NCBI GenBank assembly: GCA_005879205.1
Contig: VBLD01000032.1
Location: 1 to 14,364 of the forward strand
Direction: 5' to 3'
Length of the DNA stretch: 14,364 nt
Source of the DNA: Deltaproteobacteria bacterium
Lineage (GTDB): Bacteria > Desulfobacterota > Binatia > DP-6
Below are positions 7,295-13,589 of the stretch, piece by piece; positions within the stretch are counted from its first letter, which is position 1; every line of letters starts with the position of its first letter. Below the pieces are notes generated by a model, which worked only from the letters and a program-made list of their open reading frames with translations, was not told where the DNA came from and searched no databases. The translations under genes were made by a program, and so were the position numbers.

Positions 7295-8167
7295 ATGCTA
7301 AGGACGGCCGTCGTTCTGTCGAGCATCTTCGTCAGTGGGGCTCTCGCCGCCAGCGGGCCCGACACCGACGTCATCGCCCACGTCACGGGCCTCCAGCCCG
7401 ACGTGAAGAACGGAGTCGGGAAGGTGAGCGTCCCGCGGTCCGACCTCACCGTCACGGTCGACGGCGTCAAGATGAGCCCCTTCCAGGGCTTCACGAGCTG
7501 GGCGGCCTTCACTGGGAGCGGCGCGAAAACGGTCGTCATGGGCGACATGACGCTCGCCGAGGACGAGGTGAGTCCGGCGATGGACGCCGCGCTGGCGAAC
7601 GGCCTGGAGGTGACGGCGCTGCACAACCACTTCTCCATCGACCGCCCCCGAATCCTCTTCATGCACATCGCCGGCACGGGGACCACGGAGCACCTCGCGA
7701 CAGCGGTCCGGAAGGTGCTCGACGCCATCAAGGACGCGCGGAAGAGCCCGACTCCCGCCGAGAGCTTTGGAGGTCCGGCCGTCGCGGCGGAGAACAGCAT
7801 CGACGCAAAGGCCCTCGAAGCGGTCCTCGGTATGACGGGGCAGGCGAAGGACGGCATGGCGAAATTCGTCTTCGCGAAGAAGACGAAGGCGCACGGGATG
7901 GAGCTCGGGCCGGAGATGGGAATCAACACCTGGGCGGCATTCGCCGGCAGCCCGCAAGCAGCCGTCGTCGACGGCGACTTCGCGATGCTGGAGTCCGAGC
8001 TACAACCGGTGCTCAAGGCGCTGCGGGCCGCGCACATCAACGTCGTCGCCATTCATTCGCACATGACGCACGAGGACCCGCGAATCATGTTCCTCCACTA
8101 CTGGGGGAAGGGACCGGCGGACGACCTGGCACACGGCATCCAGGCGGCGAGGGCGACGCAGAAATAG
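7295..8167 (+). CDS. DUF1259 (LppY/LpqO family) exported protein, two repeats
   Basis: 290 residues, with a strong RBS (GGAAGGAGGA) 5 bases before ATG 7295. A signal peptide covers about residues 1-19 (VVLSSIFVSGALAA). The mature part holds two homologous halves: residues about 24-145 with GFTSWAAFTG and ALHNHF (His110, His112, plus His124), and about 168-285 with GINTWAAFAG and AIHSHM (His254, His256, plus His268). The paired H-x-H motifs suggest metal or ligand binding, but the family has no proven activity that I know of. It lies 80 bp after chrA and 15 bp before the cytochrome gene, so it is probably co-transcribed and periplasmic. Link to chromate or peroxide handling is inferred from neighbours only. 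Confidence 0.85.
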   Translation: MLRTAVVLSSIFVSGALAASGPDTDVIAHVTGLQPDVKNGVGKVSVPRSDLTVTVDGVKMSPFQGFTSWAAFTGSGAKTVVMGDMTLAEDEVSPAMDAALANGLEVTALHNHFSIDRPRILFMHIAGTGTTEHLATAVRKVLDAIKDARKSPTPAESFGGPAVAAENSIDAKALEAVLGMTGQAKDGMAKFVFAKKTKAHGMELGPEMGINTWAAFAGSPQAAVVDGDFAMLESELQPVLKALRAAHINVVAIHSHMTHEDPRIMFLHYWGKGPADDLAHGIQAARATQK

Positions 8168-8182
8168 TAAGCCGGGCCGCGA

Positions 8183-8833
8183 ATGTGGCTCGTCGGCCTC
8201 TACGCGTTCCTGCTCGGGACCGCCGTCCTCGCCCTGCTCTCCGTCGTCATGCTCGGGCGCGGTATCCGACGCGGGTTTCGTACGACGCTCGTCTTCTTCG
8301 TGCCGAGCTGGCTCGTGGCAAACGTCGTCATCGCCTACGCCGTTCATCGCACCGCGTATACCATCGAGTCGCACGATCCTTTCTGTGTCTCGTGTCATCT
8401 TCACGAGAAGGAGTTCGGGCGCTTCCACGACCACCAGTTGCCGGTCGCGGAGGACCTCGCCGGCTACCATGCCCGTCACGCGAAAGCGTTCACCTGTATC
8501 ACCTGCCACGTGGGCGAGGGGGTGGGGGGCCGGGCGCGCGTCCTCTTCTTTGCCGGGATGGACGTCGTCACGTATACGGGCGGCAACTTCGCGCACGACC
8601 TGGACGGCATGAAGCATCCGCTCACCGACGCGACCTGTACGAAGTGCCATCGGCCCGGGACGGTCGGTGGGTTCCACGCCTCGCCGAAGCACACGGAGTA
8701 CACGGCCGCCTGCCTCGGCTGTCACGCGGCCCATGCGAAGGCCGATCAGGCATTCGGCTTCATCGACTACCACCGCTGGCCTTCGTCGATGAGGGAACGG
8801 TGCGTCTCCTGCCATCCTGCCCTCCTGGGGTAG
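8183..8833 (+). CDS. Membrane-anchored pentaheme c-type cytochrome (NapC/NirT-like)
   Basis: 216 residues. Two hydrophobic segments (about 4-24 and 34-54) anchor it; the rest is periplasmic with five CxxCH heme sites at C68, C105, C152, C177 and C207 (CVSCH, CITCH, CTKCH, CLGCH, CVSCH). The last is only five residues from the end. Many further His residues (DHQLP, YHARHAK, MKHPL, SPKHTEY) could be distal ligands. NapC/NirT-type proteins move electrons from membrane quinol to periplasmic reductases, but usually have one anchor and four hemes; this layout is unusual. Spacing of 15 bp from the DUF1259 gene points to one transcript. An electron donor to a periplasmic metal or oxyanion reaction is a reasonable inference, not proven. 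Confidence 0.85.
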   Translation: MWLVGLYAFLLGTAVLALLSVVMLGRGIRRGFRTTLVFFVPSWLVANVVIAYAVHRTAYTIESHDPFCVSCHLHEKEFGRFHDHQLPVAEDLAGYHARHAKAFTCITCHVGEGVGGRARVLFFAGMDVVTYTGGNFAHDLDGMKHPLTDATCTKCHRPGTVGGFHASPKHTEYTAACLGCHAAHAKADQAFGFIDYHRWPSSMRERCVSCHPALLG

Positions 8834-8919
8834 AGCCCGAGTGCTCCGTCACGGCATCAGCCATACGGCAGACAAGTGGGGCGGGACGGCGGGATTCATC
8901 GTCGCGTTCGCATCCCACG

Positions 8920-8927
8920 GGAGGAGG
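8920..8927 (+). promoter_or_regulatory. Ribosome binding site that fixes the SOD gene start
   Basis: GGAGGAGG, about 5 bases before ATG 8933. The frame is open upstream to 8876, but this near-perfect site and the Tat motif just behind the ATG decide the start. Confidence 0.85.
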
Positions 8928-8932
8928 GAACC

Positions 8933-9643
8933 ATGACCAGCACCGTGTCCCGACGTAGCCTGCTCAGCTCGCTGGCGGTCGCCACAGGCGCCGTGCTCGC
9001 TGGAGAGCTGCGGGCTGCGCCGCCGAAGGAGACGGGGCTCTCGTCCGAGGGGCTTCTCGTCGGCCATCCCGGGTTCCAGCCGCGCACCGTCATGCCGCTC
9101 CCGCACGCCGAGTTGCCGGGCTTCCTGTCGCGAGCGCAGCTCGGCGCGCATCATGCGGACTACGTGCGCGACGTCGAGCGGCTGAAGGCGACGGAGGAGG
9201 CGCTCCATCAGGCCAACCCCGACCGCTATGCCGAGCTGCGGCGGACGCACGTCGCGAGCGCGAACGCCGTCCTGCTCCACGAGTTCTACTTCGGTGGGCT
9301 CGCGCCCGAGACGGTCGACATGCCACGCTACCTCGTCGGACACATGAGCGAGCACATGGGCGACCTCGCGAGCTGGCGCGAGGATTTCACGCGCTGCGCG
9401 ATGGCGGCCAAGGCGTGGGCGGTCCTTCTCTATGACCCCTACGACGACCGCTGGCACAACACGGTGATGGACAGCGACGTCGAGGGGGGCTGGGTCGGCG
9501 GCAACCCGCTCGTCGTCTGCGACGTCGGCGAGCACGCCTTCGCAAAGGACTACCCGCGTCGGGAGGACTACGTTGCGAAATTCCTCGACCACATCGACTG
9601 GAACGGGGTCGCGAAGCGCTACAAGGCCGTGGACCGGATGTGA
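8933..9643 (+). CDS. Tat-exported Fe/Mn superoxide dismutase, ChrC-like
   Basis: 236 residues. A twin-arginine signal (SRRSLLSSL, then a hydrophobic stretch to about residue 28) sends the folded protein to the periplasm. The body resembles Fe/Mn superoxide dismutases: candidate metal ligands are His73 or His74 (GAHHADYV), His116 (LLHEFYF), and Asp197 and His201 (DVGEHAF). The C-terminal block AKDYPRREDYVAKFLDHIDW also fits. Gly199 replaces the Trp usual in the D-x-W-E-H signature, so activity or metal choice may differ. SOD-like proteins called ChrC sit in some chromate resistance operons; here chrA is the first gene of the run, which supports this link. The last codons overlap the GTG start of a broken EamA transporter gene by 4 bp. 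Confidence 0.8.
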   Translation: MTSTVSRRSLLSSLAVATGAVLAGELRAAPPKETGLSSEGLLVGHPGFQPRTVMPLPHAELPGFLSRAQLGAHHADYVRDVERLKATEEALHQANPDRYAELRRTHVASANAVLLHEFYFGGLAPETVDMPRYLVGHMSEHMGDLASWREDFTRCAMAAKAWAVLLYDPYDDRWHNTVMDSDVEGGWVGGNPLVVCDVGEHAFAKDYPRREDYVAKFLDHIDWNGVAKRYKAVDRM

Positions 9644-10426
9644 GCGCGGCCCCTGCCCTCGGGCTCCTGTCCGCGCTGCTCTTCGGTGCCGCGACCCCCG
9701 CCGGGAAAATGCTGCTCGGCGACTTCACCCCCTTTCAGCTCGCCGGGTTGCTCTACCTCGGGGCGGCTGCCGACGTCGCCCCCGTTGCCGTGCTCTACCG
9801 TTCGACGACACCACGACTGGACCGCGCCAACCGGATGCGGCTCGCATTGGCCGTCGTCTCCGGCGGCATCGTCGGGCCGGTCCTCCTCCTCTGCGGGCTC
9901 CGCTTCACGACCGCCGGCTCGGTGTCCCTCCTGCTCAACGTCGAGATGGCGGCGACGGCGCTCCTCGGCGTGGCACTCTTCCGCGAACACCTCGGCCACC
10001 GAGGCTGGCTCGGGGTGGCTGGCGTCGTCGTCGCTGGCAGCGTGCTCGCCCGGGAAAGCGGCTGGCCCGGAGCGGTCGCCTCGCTGTTCGTCGCGGGCGC
10101 GTGCGTCTGCTGGGCATTCGACAACAACCTGACCGCCCTCATCGCCGGAATGAGCCCGAGCCGCACCACGTTCTGGAAGGGCTCGGAGAGCCATTGACGG
10201 CGCCGTACCTCCTGGCCGCCGGGATGTTCGTGTCGTCCGTCGTGCTGCTGCTCCGTGACCGCCACGAGCGACTCGCCCACGTCCACACCCATCGGCACGA
10301 CGACGGTCACCATTTCCACGAGCATCCAGGGCTCACCGCGGCCGAGCCGCGTTCACATTGGCACGAGCATGAGCCGCTCGAACACGCTCACTCCATCGTC
10401 CAGACCTGCACCACCGCCACCGTTAG
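9640..10426 (+). pseudogene. Broken EamA/DMT-family transporter with His-rich tail
   Basis: GTG 9640 overlaps the SOD stop, a sign of translational coupling. The frame runs 185 residues through about six membrane segments (GLLSALLFGAATPAGKMLL to WAFDNNLTALIAGMSP) and stops at 10197 just after TTFWKG. In the next frame, from about 10180, LGEPLTAPYLLAAGMFVSSV continues as the family's last membrane segment and a His-rich tail (HVHTHRHDDGHHFHEHP, HWHEHEPLEHAHS). The stretch between, expected to hold about three membrane segments or 80-95 residues, is missing. A second frameshift near 10393 separates the tail from an end reading PDLHHRHR and stop TAG 10424-10426; one lost C in a CCC run explains it. 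The tail suggests metal binding in the ancestor. Disrupted by sequence; an assembly error is not ruled out. Confidence 0.72.
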
Positions 10427-10504
10427 GGACGACCAGCGGGTTCGCCGTCGTCAACGCCCGGTGGGCGCGTTGCGCTGTCCCGGAGCACGGTGCGAACGGT
10501 CGAG

Positions 10505-10577
10505 TGAGCCGTGCTGGGATCGAACCAGCGACCCTCTGCTTAAAAGGCAGATGCTCTACCGACTGAGCTAACGGCTC
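10505..10577 (-). tRNA. tRNA-Lys (anticodon TTT)
   Basis: 73 nt on the minus strand form a full cloverleaf: acceptor GAGCCGT/ACGGCTC (7 bp), D-stem GCTC/GAGC, anticodon stem TCTGC/GCAGA with loop CTTTTAA (anticodon TTT), and T-stem GCTGG/CCAGC with TTCGATC loop. The discriminator is A and CCA is not encoded. It reads codons AAA/AAG. It is intact, although the protein genes on either side of it look broken. Confidence 0.96.
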
Positions 10578-10657
10578 GCGGGTGGGATTTCGCGGACTTA
10601 CACGCATCGCCTGACGGCTGCAAGAGGAACGGCGCGGAAGTCGCGAGACTGCCGAGG

Positions 10658-10980
10658 ATGGCCGACACGGCGGGGACGCAACACAACGACTCGCCGTCGC
10701 GCTCACTGCGATCAACCTCGCGCTCCTGCTTCTCACCGCGATGCGCACGGGGCGCGCGACGCCGCAGACGGTCGATCCGATCCTCCGCGGTCGCGTGCTC
10801 GAGCTCGTGGGCGATCGCGACGTGGTGCGGTCGCGACTCGAGGTTAAGTCAGACGGGACGGTTCTGCTGCAGCTCTTCGATCAGAACGGGATCATTCGCG
10901 AGAAGCTGGGCGCGGGTGAGTACGGCTCCGGCCTGTTTCTGTCCGACGAGACGAACGCGTCGGGCCTCCAGATGATCCCA
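10658..10980 (+). pseudogene. Remnant of a small membrane-anchored hypothetical protein gene
   Basis: From ATG 10658 the first codons give MADTAGTQHN, but the conserved-looking protein continues in another frame from about 10687: RLAVALTAINLALLLLTAM (membrane segment), then PILRGRVLELVGDRDVVRSR, LEVKSDGTVLLQLFDQNG and GAGEYGSGLFLSDET. One missing C in the AAC-GAC junction near 10688 would restore a single frame. The upstream part of the second frame has no ATG, GTG or TTG after its stop at 10612-10614, so a start inside that frame is only possible at ATG 10741, after the membrane segment. Past about 10980 the frame drifts into unrelated Arg/Pro/Gly-rich sequence, antisense to the receiver gene, so the end is also lost. 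The repeated R-x-R-L-E-V-k-x-D-G-T-V pattern resembles small exported proteins of unknown function. A real short protein from 10741 cannot be excluded. Confidence 0.5.
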
Positions 10981-11062
10981 GCCGGACGGCTGGCCCGCAG
11001 CCCTGCCGCCTGGCAAAGCGCTGCACCCGGCGGCCCTGACCTTCGCGTCGAGCGGAACGCTA

Positions 11063-11105
11063 CCGGCTCGCCGCCAGGGCTCCGCCTGCGCTGGCGTCGC
11101 GCCGG
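11063..11105 (-). terminator. Imperfect hairpin just behind the receiver gene
   Basis: CGCCAG (11072-11077) pairs with CTGGCG (11091-11096), and the arms extend outward through two mismatches to CCGGC (11063-11067) and GCCGG (11101-11105), about 13 base pairs with a 13-nt loop. It starts 1 bp past the receiver stop codon. No T-run follows, so it may be a weak or Rho-assisted terminator or an mRNA 3' end stabiliser. Confidence 0.35.
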
Positions 11106-11106
11106 C

Positions 11107-11499
11107 TCAGTGACAGGGAGCGCCCGTCGTGCCGATCAGGCGCTCGAGCTTCTGCCGAACGATGTCGGGGTCGACGACGGGCTTCGCCAGGTAGTCGTCG
11201 CAGCCGATGGAGAGCGCCTTCTGCTCGTCGCCGGCCATGGCCTGGGCCGTGAGCGCGATGATGCGGACGGAGCGGCCGACGTCCATCTGCCGGATGCGAC
11301 GGGTGGCTTCCCAGCCGTCCATCACCGGCATCTTCAGGTCCATGAAGATCAGGTCCGGCGGATCCTGCTGCACCGAGTCGACCGCCTGCTGGCCGTTCGC
11401 TGCCTCGCGGATGTCGAACTGTCCGATCTTCCGTAACCGATAGACGAGGATACGGCGGTTGTCCTCGTTGTCCTCGACCACCAGGATCTTCTTCAGCAT
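11107..11499 (-). CDS. Stand-alone response regulator receiver protein (CheY/Spo0F-like)
   Basis: 130 residues from ATG 11497-11499, preceded by AGAGGTGAGG. This is a single receiver domain with no output domain: acidic pocket Glu9-Asp10, phospho-acceptor Asp54 (FMDLKMPVMDG), Thr84 (IALTAQAM), Tyr103 and Lys106 (DDYLAKPV). Proteins of this kind pass phosphate between histidine kinases or dock on targets. No kinase gene is in view; the kinase must lie elsewhere. It is divergent from gltX, with 125 bp between the starts. A frame open 18 residues further upstream lacks support. The gene looks intact, in contrast to its neighbours. Confidence 0.92.
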   Translation of the reverse strand: MLKKILVVEDNEDNRRILVYRLRKIGQFDIREAANGQQAVDSVQQDPPDLIFMDLKMPVMDGWEATRRIRQMDVGRSVRIIALTAQAMAGDEQKALSIGCDDYLAKPVVDPDIVRQKLERLIGTTGAPCH

Positions 11500-11578
11500 C
11501 ACCTCACCTCTCTGCGGCTCTGCCAGTATGCAGCCGCACCGAGCGAGTCTCAAACTCGCGCGAAAGAAACACTTGCGG

Positions 11579-11594
11579 TGTCAATCCGTTGACT
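11579..11594. promoter_or_regulatory. Back-to-back -35-like elements between the receiver gene and gltX
   Basis: GTCAA-TCCG-TTGAC forms an exact inverted repeat at 11580-11593. On the minus strand it gives a consensus TTGACA (11579-11584) facing the receiver gene; on the plus strand TTGACT (11589-11594) faces gltX. With a 17-bp spacer the plus-strand -10 position is TTACGT (11612-11617), weak, and the minus-strand -10 is poor. It may be divergent promoters or an operator for a dimeric regulator. Confidence 0.3.
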
Positions 11595-11624
11595 TGTCTG
11601 CGGGCTTCCGATTACGTGCCGACC

Positions 11625-13013
11625 ATGACCGTGCGGACGCGCTTCGCGCCGAGTCCCACCGGCTACCTCCACATCGGAGGCGCCCGTACGGCGCTCTTCA
11701 ACCACCTCTTCGCGAAACGCCACGGCGGACGCTTCGTCCTTCGCATCGAGGACACCGATGCGGAGCGCTCGACGTCCGAGTCGATCCAGACGATCCTCGA
11801 CGGGCTCGCTTGGCTCGGCCTCGACTGGGACGAAGGACCGATCCACCAGAGCGCGCGGCTCGACGTCTACCGCGCACGGGCCGAAGCGTTGCTCGCCGCC
11901 GGCCTGGTCTACCGCTGCTGGTGCACGTCCGAGGAGCTCGATGCGCGCCGGCGCGCGGCGCTGGCCGACGGCCGCCGGCCGGCCTACGACCGCACCTGTC
12001 GGGACCTGGGTGCGGCGCCCGCGGGCCGGACCGCCTCGGTGCTGCGCTTCCGCACGCCGCTCGAAGGCGAGACGGTGGTGGAAGACGAGGTGAAGGGGCG
12101 CGTGGTCTTCCAGAATGCTGATCTGGACGACTTCGTCATCGTCCGCTCCGACGGTGCGCCGCTCTTCATCTTCTGCGGCGTCGTCCGGGGCGACGACCAC
12201 CTGGCGAACACGCCGCGCCAGGTGCTCCTCTACCAGGCACTCGGCGCGACACCTCCCCGCTTCGCTCACGTCCCGCTGATCCTGGGTCTCGATCGAACCC
12301 GGCTCTCCAAGCGTCACGGCGCCACCTCGGTCCTCGCCTATCGCGATCTCGGCTACCTGCCCGACGCTCTGGTCAACTACCTGGCGCGCCTCGGCTGGTC
12401 GCACGGCGACCAGGAGCTGTTCACGCGTCGCGAGCTGATCGAGCACTTCACCTTGGAGAACGTCGGCAAGGCGGCCGGAATCTTTAATCCCGAGAAGCTC
12501 GAGTGGGTGAACTTCCAGTATCTGAAGGCGACACCGGCCGCCGAGCTGACGGCGCTCGTGGCGCCCTTCCTCGAACGGGCCGGGCTGCCGGTGCCGGCCG
12601 ACCGCGCCTGGCTCGTGCGGGTCGTCGAGACACTTCGCGAGCGAGCCAAGACGCTGGTCGAGCTGGCCGACTTCTGCCGCTTCTATCTCGTCGACGCGAT
12701 CGAGCCGGACCCGAAGGCAGCAGCCAAGCACCTCACTCCGGGGATCGCACCGGTCCTCGACGACCTCGTCGACCGTCTGGCCGCCCTGCCCCGCTGGGAC
12801 GCTGGCTCGCTCGAGAGCGCCTTCCAGGCGACGCTCGCGACGCATGGCCTGGCGCTCGGCAAACTCGCGCAGCCGGTTCGCGTCGCGGTCACGGGCGGCA
12901 CCGTCAGCCCGGGCATCTATGAAGTGCTCGACGTGCTCGGGCGCGAACGCACGCTCGCGCGGCTGCGCGCGGCGCGCTCGCGTCTCGACGCGTCGAACGC
13001 CGTTCCGCCTTGA
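11625..13013 (+). CDS. gltX: Glutamyl-tRNA synthetase with an 11-residue gap in the catalytic domain
   Basis: 462 residues from ATG 11625; an in-frame ATG at 11589 is less likely as the family begins TRFAPSPTG. It charges tRNA-Glu, and in many bacteria tRNA-Gln, with glutamate. Class I motifs are present: HIGG in PSPTGYLHIGGART, RIEDTD, and the KMSKS-like RLSKRHG; the C-terminal anticodon-binding part (KAKTL-like region to VTGGTVSPGIYEVL) is complete. Around residues 178-190 the chain reads SDGAPLFIFCGVVRGDDHL, where the family has P-T-Y-N-F-x-V-V-V-D-D, then about eight more residues to V-I-R-G-x-D-H. About 11 residues are missing, and the conserved Tyr-Asn are Phe181-Ile182. The reading frame is kept. 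That segment lines the glutamate site, so activity is doubtful unless the sequence is wrong here. A chimeric Gln/Glu tRNA follows 36 bp downstream. Confidence 0.9.
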   Translation: MTVRTRFAPSPTGYLHIGGARTALFNHLFAKRHGGRFVLRIEDTDAERSTSESIQTILDGLAWLGLDWDEGPIHQSARLDVYRARAEALLAAGLVYRCWCTSEELDARRRAALADGRRPAYDRTCRDLGAAPAGRTASVLRFRTPLEGETVVEDEVKGRVVFQNADLDDFVIVRSDGAPLFIFCGVVRGDDHLANTPRQVLLYQALGATPPRFAHVPLILGLDRTRLSKRHGATSVLAYRDLGYLPDALVNYLARLGWSHGDQELFTRRELIEHFTLENVGKAAGIFNPEKLEWVNFQYLKATPAAELTALVAPFLERAGLPVPADRAWLVRVVETLRERAKTLVELADFCRFYLVDAIEPDPKAAAKHLTPGIAPVLDDLVDRLAALPRWDAGSLESAFQATLATHGLALGKLAQPVRVAVTGGTVSPGIYEVLDVLGRERTLARLRAARSRLDASNAVPP

Positions 13014-13049
13014 CGCCCTGCGGCTCGTCCGCTAGCGTTCGTCGGCCGT

Positions 13050-13165
13050 TGAGGAGTCGGCTAATTGGTAAGCCACCTGACTCTGGATCAGGGCATTGGA
13101 GGTTCGAGTCCTTAGGACGCCGGCCTCTCACGTCGGTAACGGGGGTTCGATTCCCCCTGGGACCA
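13050..13165 (+). pseudogene. Chimeric tRNA: 5' part of tRNA-Gln(CTG) joined to 3' part of tRNA-Glu(CTC)
   Basis: 13050-13113 matches the first 64 nt of a tRNA-Gln: acceptor 5' strand TGAGGAG, D-stem GGCT/AGCC, anticodon stem CCTGA/TCAGG with loop CTCTGGA (CTG), and most of the T-arm (GGAGG-TTCGAGT-CCTT). The expected end (C, then CTCCTCA and discriminator) is absent. Instead 13112-13165 is the rest of a tRNA-Glu: D-stem 3' strand GGAC, anticodon stem CCGGC/GTCGG with loop CTCTCAC (CTC), T-stem GGGGG/CCCCC and acceptor 3' strand TGGGACC with discriminator A. TGAGGAG cannot pair with TGGGACC, so no acceptor stem forms. Adjacent tRNA-Gln and tRNA-Glu genes appear fused by a deletion at the shared CTT/TTA bases. 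Confidence 0.85.
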
Positions 13166-13270
13166 TCCCGAGGTCTCCGAACATGGTCGACGGCGCGCTC
13201 GGACAGCGGGCGAGAGTCACCCGCTTGCGCGGCGCGTTGTGTATGACGACGCGGCACAAGCGGTGCAAAC

Positions 13271-13299
13271 TTGACACCCCCTCCCTCGGACGGTACGCT
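13271..13299 (+). promoter_or_regulatory. Sigma-70-like promoter candidate
   Basis: An exact TTGACA (13271-13276), a 17-bp spacer and TACGCT (13294-13299), which keeps the T, A and final T of TATAAT. No gene starts soon after it; prkA is about 290 bp away, so it would make a long leader or an unrecognised small RNA. Confidence 0.4.
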
Positions 13300-13472
13300 C
13301 GCCCCGAGTTGCGTGTTGGGGTGACCCGGATACAGTGGAACCGGTGGTCGGGGTGGTGATGAGGAAGTGGGGCCACGAGATGACGGGAGGTTCTGATCTT
13401 TCAGCCCCGGCACTTTGATCCCGACACTTTTCTCTCTTCTCCGATGCCCCGGAAGCGGTGCTGCGCGCTGAC

Positions 13473-13489
13473 CGGCACGGGCCTTGCAG
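13473..13489 (+). promoter_or_regulatory. Sigma-54 (-24/-12) promoter before prkA
   Basis: C-GGCAC-GGGCC-TTGCA-G matches the TGGCAC-N5-TTGCA consensus apart from its first base. GG (13474-13475) and GC (13486-13487) are 12 bp apart as needed. Transcription would begin near 13499, leaving a leader of about 90 nt to prkA. In E. coli the homologous yeaGH operon is RpoN/NtrC-dependent, which makes the match credible. Confidence 0.7.
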
Positions 13490-13589
13490 TTCTAAAGGTC
13501 CGGGACACTATGTACGGGGATCTCCGGAGAGCGCTCGACATCGTGGGCGGTAGAATAATTCGGGCGGCTAAGCCATAGGAGCGTTGCCA

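Larger units (their letters stand above)
13166..13589. other. 424-bp non-coding stretch before prkA
   Basis: No reading frame here resembles a protein. It holds a sigma-70-like element (13271-13299) and a sigma-54-like element (13473-13489), listed separately. A small hairpin GCGGG/CCCGC lies near 13207-13225 without a T-run. The last 100 bases before prkA are the likely leader. Confidence 0.6.

Noticed and set aside
7054..8958. 634-residue plus-strand frame over the chrA end, DUF1259 and cytochrome genes
   Set aside because: Shadow frame rich in Arg/Gly; the overlapped genes show family motifs, signal peptides and RBS.
10578..10640. Promoter for tRNA-Lys on the minus strand
   Set aside because: TTGCAG is followed by only poor -10 matches at usable spacing.
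10978..10993. Palindrome CCAGCCG-GA-CGGCTGG
   Set aside because: Perfect 7-bp arms but a 2-nt centre and no T-run; could be chance in GC-rich DNA, so not called a terminator or operator.
11550..12845. 431-residue minus-strand frame over gltX
   Set aside because: Antisense to gltX, no recognisable domain, stops only rare because of GC content.
13050..13165. Two separate intact tRNA genes
   Set aside because: Neither half has both strands of its acceptor stem, and together they cover only 116 nt where two tRNAs would need about 145 or more.
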